Shown here in pieces: positions 7,004 to 13,578 of a stretch of 13,578 nucleotides of DNA. Positions within the stretch are counted from its first letter, which is position 1. Every line of letters begins with the position of its first letter. Both the position numbers and the translations under genes were made by a program. Source of the DNA: an uncultured Intestinimonas sp. (GTDB lineage: Bacteria > Bacillota_A > Clostridia > Oscillospirales > Oscillospiraceae). Below the pieces are notes generated by a model. The model was not told where the DNA came from and did no database searches. It worked only from the letters and a program-made list of their open reading frames with translations. The DNA is taken from the NCBI GenBank assembly GCA_958435885.1, contig CAUBHZ010000017.1, positions 1 through 13,578 of the forward strand, read 5' to 3'.

Positions 7004-7042
7004 CCACGGTCCTACAACGGTGTTTTCTTCTCCTCTTTTTTG

Positions 7043-7051
7043 TGGTATGAT
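7043..7051 (+). promoter_or_regulatory. Extended -10 promoter of the lipoprotein gene
   Basis: TGG followed by TATGAT (7046-7051) is a good extended -10 element, 34 bases before the lipoprotein ATG. The -35 region 17 bases upstream (TTTTCT, 7023-7028) is weak but T-rich. The gene therefore probably has its own transcript rather than relying only on read-through from the regulator gene. Confidence 0.55.
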
Positions 7052-7085
7052 ACGAAAAGAATCTCATCTGCACAGGAGGACAGAC

Positions 7086-7694
7086 ATGAAAAAGCGCACC
7101 ATCGCGCTGCTCCTGCTGACCGCCCTGCTGGGCGTGCTGCTGACGAGCTGCAGCGAAGACAAACGCAACCACTACTCCCCCGGCTACTGGCGGGACAGCA
7201 TCTTCTACGACGCCTTTGTGGACCTCCGCTTTACCCTGCCCCAGGGCTGGGAGGCCACCAGCCAGGAGGACCTGGACGCCATGAGCGCCGAGGCCGACAA
7301 GGCCCTGGACATCCAGCGGGGCGGCACCGGCGAGAACCCGAACTCCGTCTATCACTACGAGCTCTCCGCCAAGGACACCGAGACCGGAAACGGCATCCTC
7401 ATCCTGGTGCAGAGCTACAGCGGCAACGCCAACGACTACATCGACGGCCTGGAGGCCGGCGCTGAGATGGAGGGGGCCACCTACTCCGTGGGCACCACCG
7501 CCACCGTGCAGCTGCCCGGCCACGCCTACCTCATGGTCCCCCTGACCATGGAGGGCCAGGACACCCCCTATCAGCGCCAGTACCTGCGCAAACAGGGGGA
7601 CTACCTCATCAACATCATGCTCTTTTCCACCACGGAGGACGACGCCGCCTTCTCCGCCCTGGAGGCCACCTTCTCCGAAATGGATGACGCATAA
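7086..7694 (+). CDS. Secreted lipoprotein of unknown function
   Basis: A 202-residue predicted lipoprotein. The N-terminus has a KKR charged start, a hydrophobic stretch (6-19) and the lipobox LTSC with Cys at residue 22, so it should be lipid-anchored on the outer face of the membrane. After a short polar linker, residues 38-60 (FYDAFVDLRFTLPQGWEATS) resemble the opening of a common group of clostridial lipoproteins that have a phrase of the form 'LxFTxPxGW' followed by an acidic helix; the rest is alternating beta strands and helices. I assign no activity. The start at 7086 is fixed by CAGGAGGA just ahead and by the signal peptide; an upstream ATG at 7020 is not plausible. It has its own promoter and is closed by a strong hairpin, so it seems to be a single-gene unit. 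Confidence 0.85.
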   Translation: MKKRTIALLLLTALLGVLLTSCSEDKRNHYSPGYWRDSIFYDAFVDLRFTLPQGWEATSQEDLDAMSAEADKALDIQRGGTGENPNSVYHYELSAKDTETGNGILILVQSYSGNANDYIDGLEAGAEMEGATYSVGTTATVQLPGHAYLMVPLTMEGQDTPYQRQYLRKQGDYLINIMLFSTTEDDAAFSALEATFSEMDDA

Positions 7695-7717
7695 TAAGCC
7701 TTGTTCCCGCTCAGATT

Positions 7718-7751
7718 CGAAAGGCTCCGCCGGCTACGGCGGAGCCTTTCG
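7718..7751 (+). terminator. Strong hairpin after the lipoprotein gene
   Basis: A perfect 15-base-pair stem (7718-7732 with 7737-7751) closes on the loop GCTA. The stem is CG-rich in the middle and has AAA/TTT near the base. It starts 24 bases after the lipoprotein stop codon. The T-tract after it is poor (the stem's own TTT, then CGCTCATTTG), so termination may be partial. It is nearly symmetrical and could act on both strands. Confidence 0.7.
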
Positions 7752-7765
7752 CTCATTTGTCCCTC

Positions 7766-7794
7766 TTGCCTCACGGGGGCGGAGGTGGTATCAT
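7766..7794 (+). promoter_or_regulatory. Promoter of the LRR-VWA-AAA operon
   Basis: TTGCCT (7766-7771) and TATCAT (7789-7794) are 17 bases apart, and TGG precedes the -10 box as an extended element. The start codon of the leucine-rich-repeat gene is 33 bases downstream, with AAGGGAGGG as ribosome site. The promoter lies after the hairpin of the preceding gene, so the three genes that follow form a separate unit. Confidence 0.7.
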
Positions 7795-7826
7795 GTTGCC
7801 TGCTGAAACCGAAGGGAGGGACCCGT

Positions 7827-8804
7827 ATGGAACAACAAACCGGTGAGAGCGAGCTGCTCCTCACCTGCCGCAGGACGCCGGAGGGCGTCACCCTCCTGCG
7901 CTGCGCCGCCGACACCCCCCATGTGGTGCTGCCCGACCGGGTGCTGGGCGCTCCGGTGACCGCCCTGGGACCCTACGCCCTCTCCCAGCGGGAGCCCGAC
8001 CTCTCCGGCTATACCGACGCCTTCCAGGTCCGGGTCGCCTGCGGCGGGCCGGAGCCCCGGCACGACGCCTCCGCCATCCGCTCGGTGGTCCTCCCCGCCA
8101 TACTCAGGACCGTGGGGGATTACACCTTCTACAACTGCCGGAACCTGTCCCATCTCACCCTCACCGGGTCCGTGGAGCGGCTGGGCAGCGACTCCTTCAT
8201 GAACTGCCCCCTTCAGAGCATCACTCTGGCCCTGGGAGAGGACGGCCGGAGCTGCCTGCGCCCCCTGCTGGCCGACTGCGTGGCCGACCTGGAGGTGGTC
8301 CTCCGCTTTCCCCACGGGGAGGAGGCCCGGCTCTTCTTCCCCGCCTGGCACGAGGAGCTGGAGCTGCTGGCCGCCCCCCATATCTTCCAGACCCGCATCC
8401 AGGGGGGCGGCTACGCCTGCCGCCAGTGCGTGCAGAACGGCGTGGTGGACTTCGGCGCCTACGATAGCTGCCTGGACCGGCTCCTGGCCGAGCACGACTT
8501 CCCCTCCGTCTGCCGGATGGCCCTGGACCGGCTCCGCTGGCCCCTCCGGCTCTCCGCCGGGGCGGAGGCGGCCTACCGCTCCGCCCTTTCCGACCACGGG
8601 GAGGAGACCGTCGCCCTCCTGCTGGACCACAGGGACACAGAGGGGCTCTCCTTCCTCCTGGCCCAGAAGCTCCTCTCCCCCGCCCAGCGCGCCGCCGCCT
8701 GTGACGCCGCCCGGCAGCGGGGGAACACTGAGGCTCTGGCCCTCCTGCTGGAGGACCTGCGCCCCGCCCCGGGGCAGGGCCTGGACAAGTCCTTTGATCT
8801 GTGA
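7827..8804 (+). CDS. BspA-type leucine-rich-repeat protein with helical C-terminus
   Basis: A 325-residue protein without signal peptide or membrane helix, so presumably cytoplasmic. Residues about 84-136 carry LRR_5 (BspA-like) repeats of the pattern 'IRSVVLPxxLRTVGDYTFYNCRNLSHLTL', followed by a second unit with GSDSFMNC. Residues 20-55 may be a diverged unit (TPHVVLPDRVLG, then VTALGPYAL). The last 110 residues (about 213-312) look like paired helices, ankyrin or HEAT-like, for example EETVALLLDH and NTEALALLLED. Most BspA-like proteins are secreted surface proteins; an intracellular one heading an ATPase operon is more likely a protein-binding partner or adaptor. The ATG at 7827 is chosen because GAAGGGAGGG lies just ahead and the promoter is within the longer reading frame starting at 7701. 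It is followed by the VWA gene after 8 bases. The repeat type is fairly secure; the role is not known. Confidence 0.8.
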   Translation: MEQQTGESELLLTCRRTPEGVTLLRCAADTPHVVLPDRVLGAPVTALGPYALSQREPDLSGYTDAFQVRVACGGPEPRHDASAIRSVVLPAILRTVGDYTFYNCRNLSHLTLTGSVERLGSDSFMNCPLQSITLALGEDGRSCLRPLLADCVADLEVVLRFPHGEEARLFFPAWHEELELLAAPHIFQTRIQGGGYACRQCVQNGVVDFGAYDSCLDRLLAEHDFPSVCRMALDRLRWPLRLSAGAEAAYRSALSDHGEETVALLLDHRDTEGLSFLLAQKLLSPAQRAAACDAARQRGNTEALALLLEDLRPAPGQGLDKSFDL

Positions 8805-8812
8805 GGTGGACC

Positions 8813-10138
8813 ATGGCAGAACGCAGTGAATGGCAGGCCTTGGGCCAAAAGATCCTCTTTGCCGCCCGGAATGAGCTCTACCTCAACCTGCCCTTTCTGG
8901 ACGCCGCCCTGGGCGCCCTCCGGCCGGAGACCGGCTTTGACACCCCCACCCTGGCCACCGATGGCCGGGCCCTCTACTACTGCGGCACCTGGCTCTCCGC
9001 CCGGTATGAGCGGAGCCGCTCCCTGGTGTGCCGGGCCTACCTCCACACCGTCCTCCACTGTCTCCTCCGCCACCTTCCCAAGCGTAAGGGACGGGACGGG
9101 GCGCTGTGGGACCTGAGCTGCGACATCGCGGTGGAGTCCGTCCTGGACGGACTGGACTACCCCTGCCTCACCGCCCCGGTGGCGGTGAGCCGGCGGCAGG
9201 CCCTCTATGCCCGGCTGGGGGGCGGGGACAAGGCCCTCACCGCCGAGGCCATCTACCGTTTCTTCCGCCGGGAGCGCCCCTCCCCCTACGAGCGGGCCAC
9301 CCTGGCCCGGGAATTTCTCCAGGACGACCACAGTCTCTGGGACCAGAAGGAGTCCCAGGAGAACGAGGAGCAGTGGCAGCGGGCTGCCCAGCGGGTGCAG
9401 ACCGGCATGGAAACGGTGTTCAGCCAGAACGCCACCGGCGGTCAGGCGGTGCTGGAGCAGCTTCGCGTGGAGGCCCGGGAGAAGCACAACTACCGGGCCT
9501 TTCTGCAGCGCTTTGCCGTGCTGGGGGAGGAGCTGGGGGTGGACGCCGACGCCTTCGACTACGGCTACTACGCCTACGGCCTGCGCCGCTACGGCAACAT
9601 GCCCCTCATCGAGCCGTTGGAGACCCGGGAGACCCGCCGGGTCCGGGACCTGGTCATCGCCATCGACACCTCCATGTCCACCTCCGGGGAACTGGTGCGG
9701 GAATTCCTCTCCTACACCTACACCATTTTGAAGGAGTCGGAGAGCTTTTTCCGCACCTTCCGCCTGCGGCTCCTCCAGTGCGACGACCAGCTCCGCTCCG
9801 ACCAGCTCATCACCAATGAAGAAGAATTGAAGGCCGCCATGGAGCATTTCCAGCTCACCGGCCAGAGCGCCACCGACTTCCGGCCCGTCTTTGAGCACGT
9901 GGACGGCCTGCTCCAAAAGGGCGAACTCCGGGACCTGCGGGGGCTCCTCTACTTCACCGACGGCCTGGGGATCTACCCCGCCCGGCGGCCCGCCTATGAC
10001 GCCGCCTTCGTCATGCTCTCCCAGCAGGGCTTCCCGGAGCGGGTACCCCCCTGGGGCATCCGGGTACTGTTGGACGAGGACGAGCTCATCCAGGCCAACG
10101 CCCACCCTGACACCCTTTCCGAGGAGGAAGATCCATGA
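8813..10138 (+). CDS. VWA protein with N-terminal metallopeptidase-like domain (DUF2201 type)
   Basis: A 441-residue protein. The N-terminal half (about 10-150) resembles the putative metallopeptidase domain of the DUF2201 family: YLHTVLHCLLRH (77-87) occupies the place of HExxH, but the catalytic Glu is Thr79, and LWDLSCDIAVESVLDG (99-113) stands for the usual AxDyxVNxxL motif. The C-terminal half (about 277-430) is a von Willebrand A domain with an intact metal site: DTSMS (D285, S287, S289), T354 near D355, and D383 in YFTDG. The middle is charged and helical. In related pairs the VWA protein works with a MoxR-type AAA+ ATPase, here encoded by the next gene with a four-base overlap. The ATG at 8813, preceded by GAGGTGG, is preferred to a GTG at 8801 that overlaps the LRR stop. 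Cytoplasmic; substrate unknown. Confidence 0.88.
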   Translation: MAERSEWQALGQKILFAARNELYLNLPFLDAALGALRPETGFDTPTLATDGRALYYCGTWLSARYERSRSLVCRAYLHTVLHCLLRHLPKRKGRDGALWDLSCDIAVESVLDGLDYPCLTAPVAVSRRQALYARLGGGDKALTAEAIYRFFRRERPSPYERATLAREFLQDDHSLWDQKESQENEEQWQRAAQRVQTGMETVFSQNATGGQAVLEQLRVEAREKHNYRAFLQRFAVLGEELGVDADAFDYGYYAYGLRRYGNMPLIEPLETRETRRVRDLVIAIDTSMSTSGELVREFLSYTYTILKESESFFRTFRLRLLQCDDQLRSDQLITNEEELKAAMEHFQLTGQSATDFRPVFEHVDGLLQKGELRDLRGLLYFTDGLGIYPARRPAYDAAFVMLSQQGFPERVPPWGIRVLLDEDELIQANAHPDTLSEEEDP

Positions 10139-11664
10139 ACATCAAACGCGCCAAAGAGGAGATCCAAAACACCGTCCGGGCCTACCTGTCCAAAGACGAG
10201 CTGGGGGCCTGGCGTATCCCGCCGGTGCGGCAGCGGCCTCTCCTCCTCATGGGCCCGCCGGGCATCGGCAAGACCCAGATCATGGAGCAGATCGCCGCCG
10301 AGCTGGGTATCGGCCTGGTGAGCTACACCATCACCCACCACACCCGCCAGTCCGCCCTGGGCCTTCCCTTCATCAAGGAGGAGACCTTCGGCGGTCAGGT
10401 CCACTCGGTCACCGAGTATACCATGAGCGAGATCCTGGCCTCGGTCTACCGGACCATGGAGGAGACCGGCGTCCGGGAGGGCATCCTCTTCCTGGACGAG
10501 ATCAACTGCATCTCCGAGACCCTGGCCCCCATGATGCTCCAGTTCCTTCAGTGCAAGACCTTTGGCAATCAGCGCCTGCCCGAGGGCTGGGTCATCGCCG
10601 CCGCCGGCAACCCGCCAGAGTACAACAAGTCGGTGCGGGAGTTCGACGTGGTCACCCTGGACCGGGTGAAGCGCATGGACATCACCGCCGACTACGGCGT
10701 GTGGAAGGAATACGCCCAGGCCCGGGGCATCCACGGGGCCATTCTCTCCTATCTGGATCTGCGCAAGGAGAATTTCTACGCCGTGGAGCGCACCGCCGAC
10801 GGCCTCCAGTTCGTCACCGCCCGTGGCTGGGAGGACCTCTCCGAGCTTCTCCTCTCCTACGAGGCCCTGGGCATCCCCGCCGACCGGGAGGTGGTGGGGG
10901 AATACCTCCAGCTCCCCCGCATCGCCCGGGACTTTGCCGAGTACCTGGCCCTCTACGACCAGTATCGGAAGGTCTACCATGTGGACGAGATCCTCTCCGG
11001 ACAGTGGTCCCCCCTGATGGTCCGGGAACTCTCCGCCGCCCCCTTCGACCAGCGGCTGAGCATTCTGGGGCTGCTCCTCTCCCGGCTCCGGGAGGAGTGC
11101 CGGAAGGTGTGGGAGCTGGACGCCCTGGCCGACGCCCTCCACGCCGATCTGGCCGCCCTGAAAGGGCAGCTACCCACCATCCAACCCGACACCTTCCTGA
11201 CGGAGAAGGCCGACGTTCTCCGGCAGGACCTGTCCCGCCGCCGTGCTGCCGGCTCCGGCGACCGCCAGGGGGAGCGGCTGGTCCTGGCCCATCTGGCCCG
11301 GCTGGAAGAGCTGCTCCACCACCTGGAGAAGGCCGCCCCCGCCGACAGCGCCGCCGCCTTTGACCTTCTGAAGGCCGACTTCCAGTCCGACGTGGCCCTC
11401 CGGGCCAATGCTGCAGCCCAGGTGGGGGACCATCTGAAGCAGTCCTTCGCCTTCCTGGAGGCCGCTCTGGGGGAGGGCCAGGAGCTGGTCATCTTCGCCA
11501 CCGAGCTCACCGCCGGTACCCACACCTCCTGGTTCATCCAGAACTTCGGCTGCGAGGCCTACTACCGCCACAACAAGTCCCTTCTCTTCAACGACACCCA
11601 GCAGGCCCTCCTCTCTGAGATCGCCCAGGTCCGCCAGGGGGAGAAAACGACCCCAGAACAGTAA
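10135..11664 (+). CDS. MoxR-type AAA+ ATPase
   Basis: A 509-residue AAA+ ATPase. The Walker A motif is GPPGIGKT (40-47), Walker B is ILFLDE (117-122), sensor 1 is the Asn of AAAGNPPEYN (159), arginine-finger candidates are R177 and R180 (LDRVKR), and TARGWEDL (228-235) is the sensor 2 region. The ATPase core ends near 250; the remaining half is helical and charged, including heptad-like stretches around 380-450, and ends in a segment (about 455-495) rich in aromatic residues. MoxR ATPases are chaperone-like and usually act with a VWA-domain partner to insert metals or remodel complexes. The partner here is the upstream gene, overlapped by ATGA, with GAGGAGGAAG as ribosome site inside it. The long C-terminal extension is more than typical MoxR proteins of about 320-350 residues have. 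The stop codon touches the base of the following terminator. Confidence 0.9.
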   Translation: MNIKRAKEEIQNTVRAYLSKDELGAWRIPPVRQRPLLLMGPPGIGKTQIMEQIAAELGIGLVSYTITHHTRQSALGLPFIKEETFGGQVHSVTEYTMSEILASVYRTMEETGVREGILFLDEINCISETLAPMMLQFLQCKTFGNQRLPEGWVIAAAGNPPEYNKSVREFDVVTLDRVKRMDITADYGVWKEYAQARGIHGAILSYLDLRKENFYAVERTADGLQFVTARGWEDLSELLLSYEALGIPADREVVGEYLQLPRIARDFAEYLALYDQYRKVYHVDEILSGQWSPLMVRELSAAPFDQRLSILGLLLSRLREECRKVWELDALADALHADLAALKGQLPTIQPDTFLTEKADVLRQDLSRRRAAGSGDRQGERLVLAHLARLEELLHHLEKAAPADSAAAFDLLKADFQSDVALRANAAAQVGDHLKQSFAFLEAALGEGQELVIFATELTAGTHTSWFIQNFGCEAYYRHNKSLLFNDTQQALLSEIAQVRQGEKTTPEQ

Positions 11665-11701
11665 AAAACGGTCCCGCCTTGAGGAAGGTGGGACCGTTTT
11701 T
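11664..11701. terminator. Bidirectional intrinsic terminator between convergent operons
   Basis: A 17-base-pair stem (11664-11680 with 11685-11701, one G-T wobble) closes on the loop GAGG. It has a run of A on the left and five T on the right, so either strand gives a GC-rich hairpin followed by U. It begins at the ATPase stop codon and ends eight bases before the galT stop, serving both operons. Confidence 0.92.
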
Positions 11702-11709
11702 CACTGATT

Positions 11710-13203
11710 TCAGACCTGTTCCAGGAACCGCAGGAAGGCGGCCTTGCCCTCAGCGGTGCGCTTGTAGACACCGGCGTGCTCCAGCACCTGGGCGAAGACC
11801 AGGCCGGTCTCCTTCTCCACGATGTCCAGGGCGTTGTCCGCCGTGATGGTGTACTTGCCCTTGAAGCCATCGGCCCAGTCGGCGTGCTTGGCGGTGCACT
11901 CATCGGCACGGAGGTCGGCACCCTTCACCAGGGCGTCGGCCACTGCGGCCAGCTCCTCTTTCAGCCGGGCGGGCAGCACGGCCAGGCCCATGACCTCGAT
12001 GAGGCCGATGTTCTCCTTCTTGATGTGGTGGAGCTCGGCGTGGGGGTGGTAGACGCCCAGGGGGTGCTCCTCTGTCGTGATGTTGTTGCGGAGCACGAGG
12101 TCCAGCTCGTAGTCGCTGCCCCGGCGGCGGGCGATGGGGGTGATGGTGTTGTGGGGTTCTCCGTCGGTCTCCGCGAAAATGAAGGCGGCCTCGTCGGTAT
12201 AGCCCCGCCAGGAGTGCAGGATCTTGTCGGCCAGGTCGATGAGGCGCTCCGGGTCGGCAGCGGTGAGGCGGACCACCGACATAGGCCACTTCACGATACC
12301 GGCCTTCACATCCTCGTAGCCGGGGAAGGTGAAGGGGGTCTCTACCGGCGCCTTTTCCATGGCGAAGGTGTAGTGGCCGCCCTGGAAGTGGTCGTGGGCC
12401 AGGATGGAGCCGCCCACGATGGGCAGGTCGGCGTTGGAGCCCACGAAGTAGTGGGGGAACTGGCCCACGAAGTCCAGCAGCTTGGCGAAGCAGGCCCGGT
12501 CGATCTTCATGGGCACGTGCTCGCTGTTGAGGCAGATGCAGTGCTCATTATAGTAGACGTAGGGGGAGTACTGCAAAAACCAGGGAGAGCCGTTGATGGT
12601 GATGGGGACGATGCGGTGATTTTCCCGGGCGGGGTGGTTGACCCGGCCGGCGTAGCCCTCATTTTCGGCGCACAGCTGGCACCGGGGATAGGCTGAGGCG
12701 GGCAGGTTCCGGGCGGCGGCAATGGCCTTGGGGTCTTTCTCCGGCTTGGAGAGGTTGATGGTGATGTCCAGGTCGCCATACTCCGTGGGAGCGATCCACT
12801 TCACGTCCTTGGCGATGCGGTCCCGGCGGATATAGTTGGTGTCCTGGCTGAACTTGTAGTACCAGTCGGTGGCCTGCTCCGGGCTCTCGGCATAGAGGGC
12901 CCGGAACTTCTCGATGACCTGGGCGGGCCGGGGGGTGAGCACGCCCATCAGCTTGGTGTCGAAGAGGTCCCGGTAGACCACCGAGTCCTCTTTAAGCACG
13001 CCCCGGGCGTGAGCATCGTCCATGAGAGCGGTGAGCACGGCGGGCAGGTCCACGGGCCGCTCCGCCGGGGTCTCCGGCTCGGTATAGCTGTCCAGCCCCA
13101 GGGCCTCCAGCAGGGCGTTCACCGCCCACACCTGCTCACAGGGCTCGATGAGGCCGGTGTCCAGGGCGTAGGCCACCAGGGCCTGGATCTCTCTGTCCAC
13201 CAT
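11710..13203 (-). CDS. galT: UDP-glucose--hexose-1-phosphate uridylyltransferase, class II
   Basis: A 497-residue enzyme of the Leloir pathway. It swaps UMP between UDP-glucose and galactose-1-phosphate, giving UDP-galactose and glucose-1-phosphate. Length and sequence place it in the Firmicute class II GalT group (about 490-500 residues) rather than the roughly 350-residue class I. The nucleophilic motif is AHDHFQGG, with H270, H272 and Q274 as the HxHxQ signature of the histidine-triad superfamily. Other family landmarks are NLSKPEKDP (150-158), YPRCQLCAENEG (172-183), NHRIVPI (195-201) and the C-terminal EVMGLAVLPARLKEEL. Two cysteines at 175 and 178 fit a structural site. GGGGAGGG precedes the ATG, inside the end of galE; the intergenic gap is only four bases, so galE and galT are surely co-transcribed. 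Assignment is secure. Confidence 0.96.
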   Translation of the reverse strand: MVDREIQALVAYALDTGLIEPCEQVWAVNALLEALGLDSYTEPETPAERPVDLPAVLTALMDDAHARGVLKEDSVVYRDLFDTKLMGVLTPRPAQVIEKFRALYAESPEQATDWYYKFSQDTNYIRRDRIAKDVKWIAPTEYGDLDITINLSKPEKDPKAIAAARNLPASAYPRCQLCAENEGYAGRVNHPARENHRIVPITINGSPWFLQYSPYVYYNEHCICLNSEHVPMKIDRACFAKLLDFVGQFPHYFVGSNADLPIVGGSILAHDHFQGGHYTFAMEKAPVETPFTFPGYEDVKAGIVKWPMSVVRLTAADPERLIDLADKILHSWRGYTDEAAFIFAETDGEPHNTITPIARRRGSDYELDLVLRNNITTEEHPLGVYHPHAELHHIKKENIGLIEVMGLAVLPARLKEELAAVADALVKGADLRADECTAKHADWADGFKGKYTITADNALDIVEKETGLVFAQVLEHAGVYKRTAEGKAAFLRFLEQV

Positions 13204-13207
13204 GTGC

Positions 13208-13578
13208 TCAGCCCTCCCCGTAGCCGTGGGGGTGGGCCTGATGCCACTTCCAGGCGGTGGAGATGATGGTGCTCAGGTCATTGTACTTGGGCTGCCAGCC
13301 CAGCACCTTCACCGCCTTCTCAGAGGAGGCGATGAGTTGGGCGGGATCGCCGGCCCGGCGGGGAGAGACCTCCGCGGGGATGGGGTGGCCGGTAACGCTC
13401 CGGGCCACGTCGATGACCTCCTTCACCGAGAAGCCCACACCGTTGCCCAGGTTGAAGACGTTGTTCTCGCCGCCCTTGATCAGATAGTCCAGGGCCAGGA
13501 TGTGGGCCTGGGCCAGATCGGTGACGTGGATGTAGTCCCGGATGCAGGTGCCGTCGGGGGTGGGGTAGTCGTCCCCGT
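13208..13578 (-). CDS. galE: UDP-glucose 4-epimerase, C-terminal part (cut by window edge)
   Basis: The last 122 or so residues of a GalE-type short-chain dehydrogenase/reductase that interconverts UDP-galactose and UDP-glucose. The reading frame is open through the right edge, so the N-terminal NAD-binding Rossmann fold and the catalytic YxxxK are outside the window. Visible landmarks are [18 protein letters not shown], which leads into DLAQAH, then [26 protein letters not shown] and LGWQPKY, all typical of the substrate-binding C-terminal domain. It ends five bases before the galT start. The identity is clear; the true start cannot be seen. Confidence 0.95.
   Translation of the reverse strand, partial: GDDYPTPDGTCIRDYIHVTDLAQAHILALDYLIKGGENNVFNLGNGVGFSVKEVIDVARSVTGHPIPAEVSPRRAGDPAQLIASSEKAVKVLGWQPKYNDLSTIISTAWKWHQAHPHGYGEG

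Noticed and set aside
8573..10105. Minus-strand open frame of 510 codons opposite the VWA gene
   Set aside because: Opposite a gene with clear VWA motifs; its product is Gly/Val/Leu-rich with no domain and it has no ribosome site.
1..13578. CRISPR arrays, tRNA or rRNA genes, insertion sequences, attachment sites
   Set aside because: No regularly spaced repeats, no cloverleaf-like or rRNA sequence, and no transposase or integrase frame was seen on either strand.

Overview
The window reads as chromosome of an anaerobic, high-GC member of the Clostridia, most likely near the Oscillospiraceae. The support is GC-rich third positions, strong AGGAGG-type ribosome sites, short tightly packed operons, a lipoprotein of a clostridial type, a class II (Firmicute-type) GalT, and an oxygen-sensitive 2-hydroxyacyl-CoA dehydratase. 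The placement is inference; no rRNA or marker gene is present. Protein identities come from recalled family sequences and visible motifs, not from database searches.

Positions 90-5313, minus strand, hold a five-gene operon transcribed right to left: a VOC-fold protein, lcdC (activator ATPase), lcdA and lcdB (dehydratase subunits), and pct (propionate/lactate CoA-transferase). The proteins resemble the Clostridium (Anaerotignum) propionicum acrylate-pathway enzymes along most of their length. Pct has its catalytic Glu at residue 324, the position reported for that enzyme. Together they would activate lactate to lactoyl-CoA (Pct) and dehydrate (R)-lactoyl-CoA to acryloyl-CoA (LcdAB, fired by LcdC). 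The VOC protein resembles methylmalonyl-CoA epimerase and could interconvert the lactoyl-CoA stereoisomers. The acryloyl-CoA reductase and its electron-transfer flavoproteins are not in the window.

Positions 5314-5515 form a divergent control region with inverted and direct repeats and a clear promoter on each side or candidate for one. Rightward from it (5516-7003) is a 495-residue protein with an N-terminal DNA-binding-like segment and a large C-terminal part that I do not recognise; its position makes it the natural candidate regulator of the lactate operon.

Positions 7004-7752 hold a small secreted lipoprotein gene with its own promoter and a strong hairpin after it. Positions 7766-11701 hold a three-gene operon: a BspA-type leucine-rich-repeat protein, a VWA protein fused to a degenerate metallopeptidase-like domain, and a MoxR-type AAA+ ATPase. 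The last two form a known kind of ATPase/VWA pair whose target here is unknown. A strong bidirectional terminator separates them from a convergent galactose operon, minus strand: galT (complete, 11710-13203) and the 3' end of galE, cut by the window edge.
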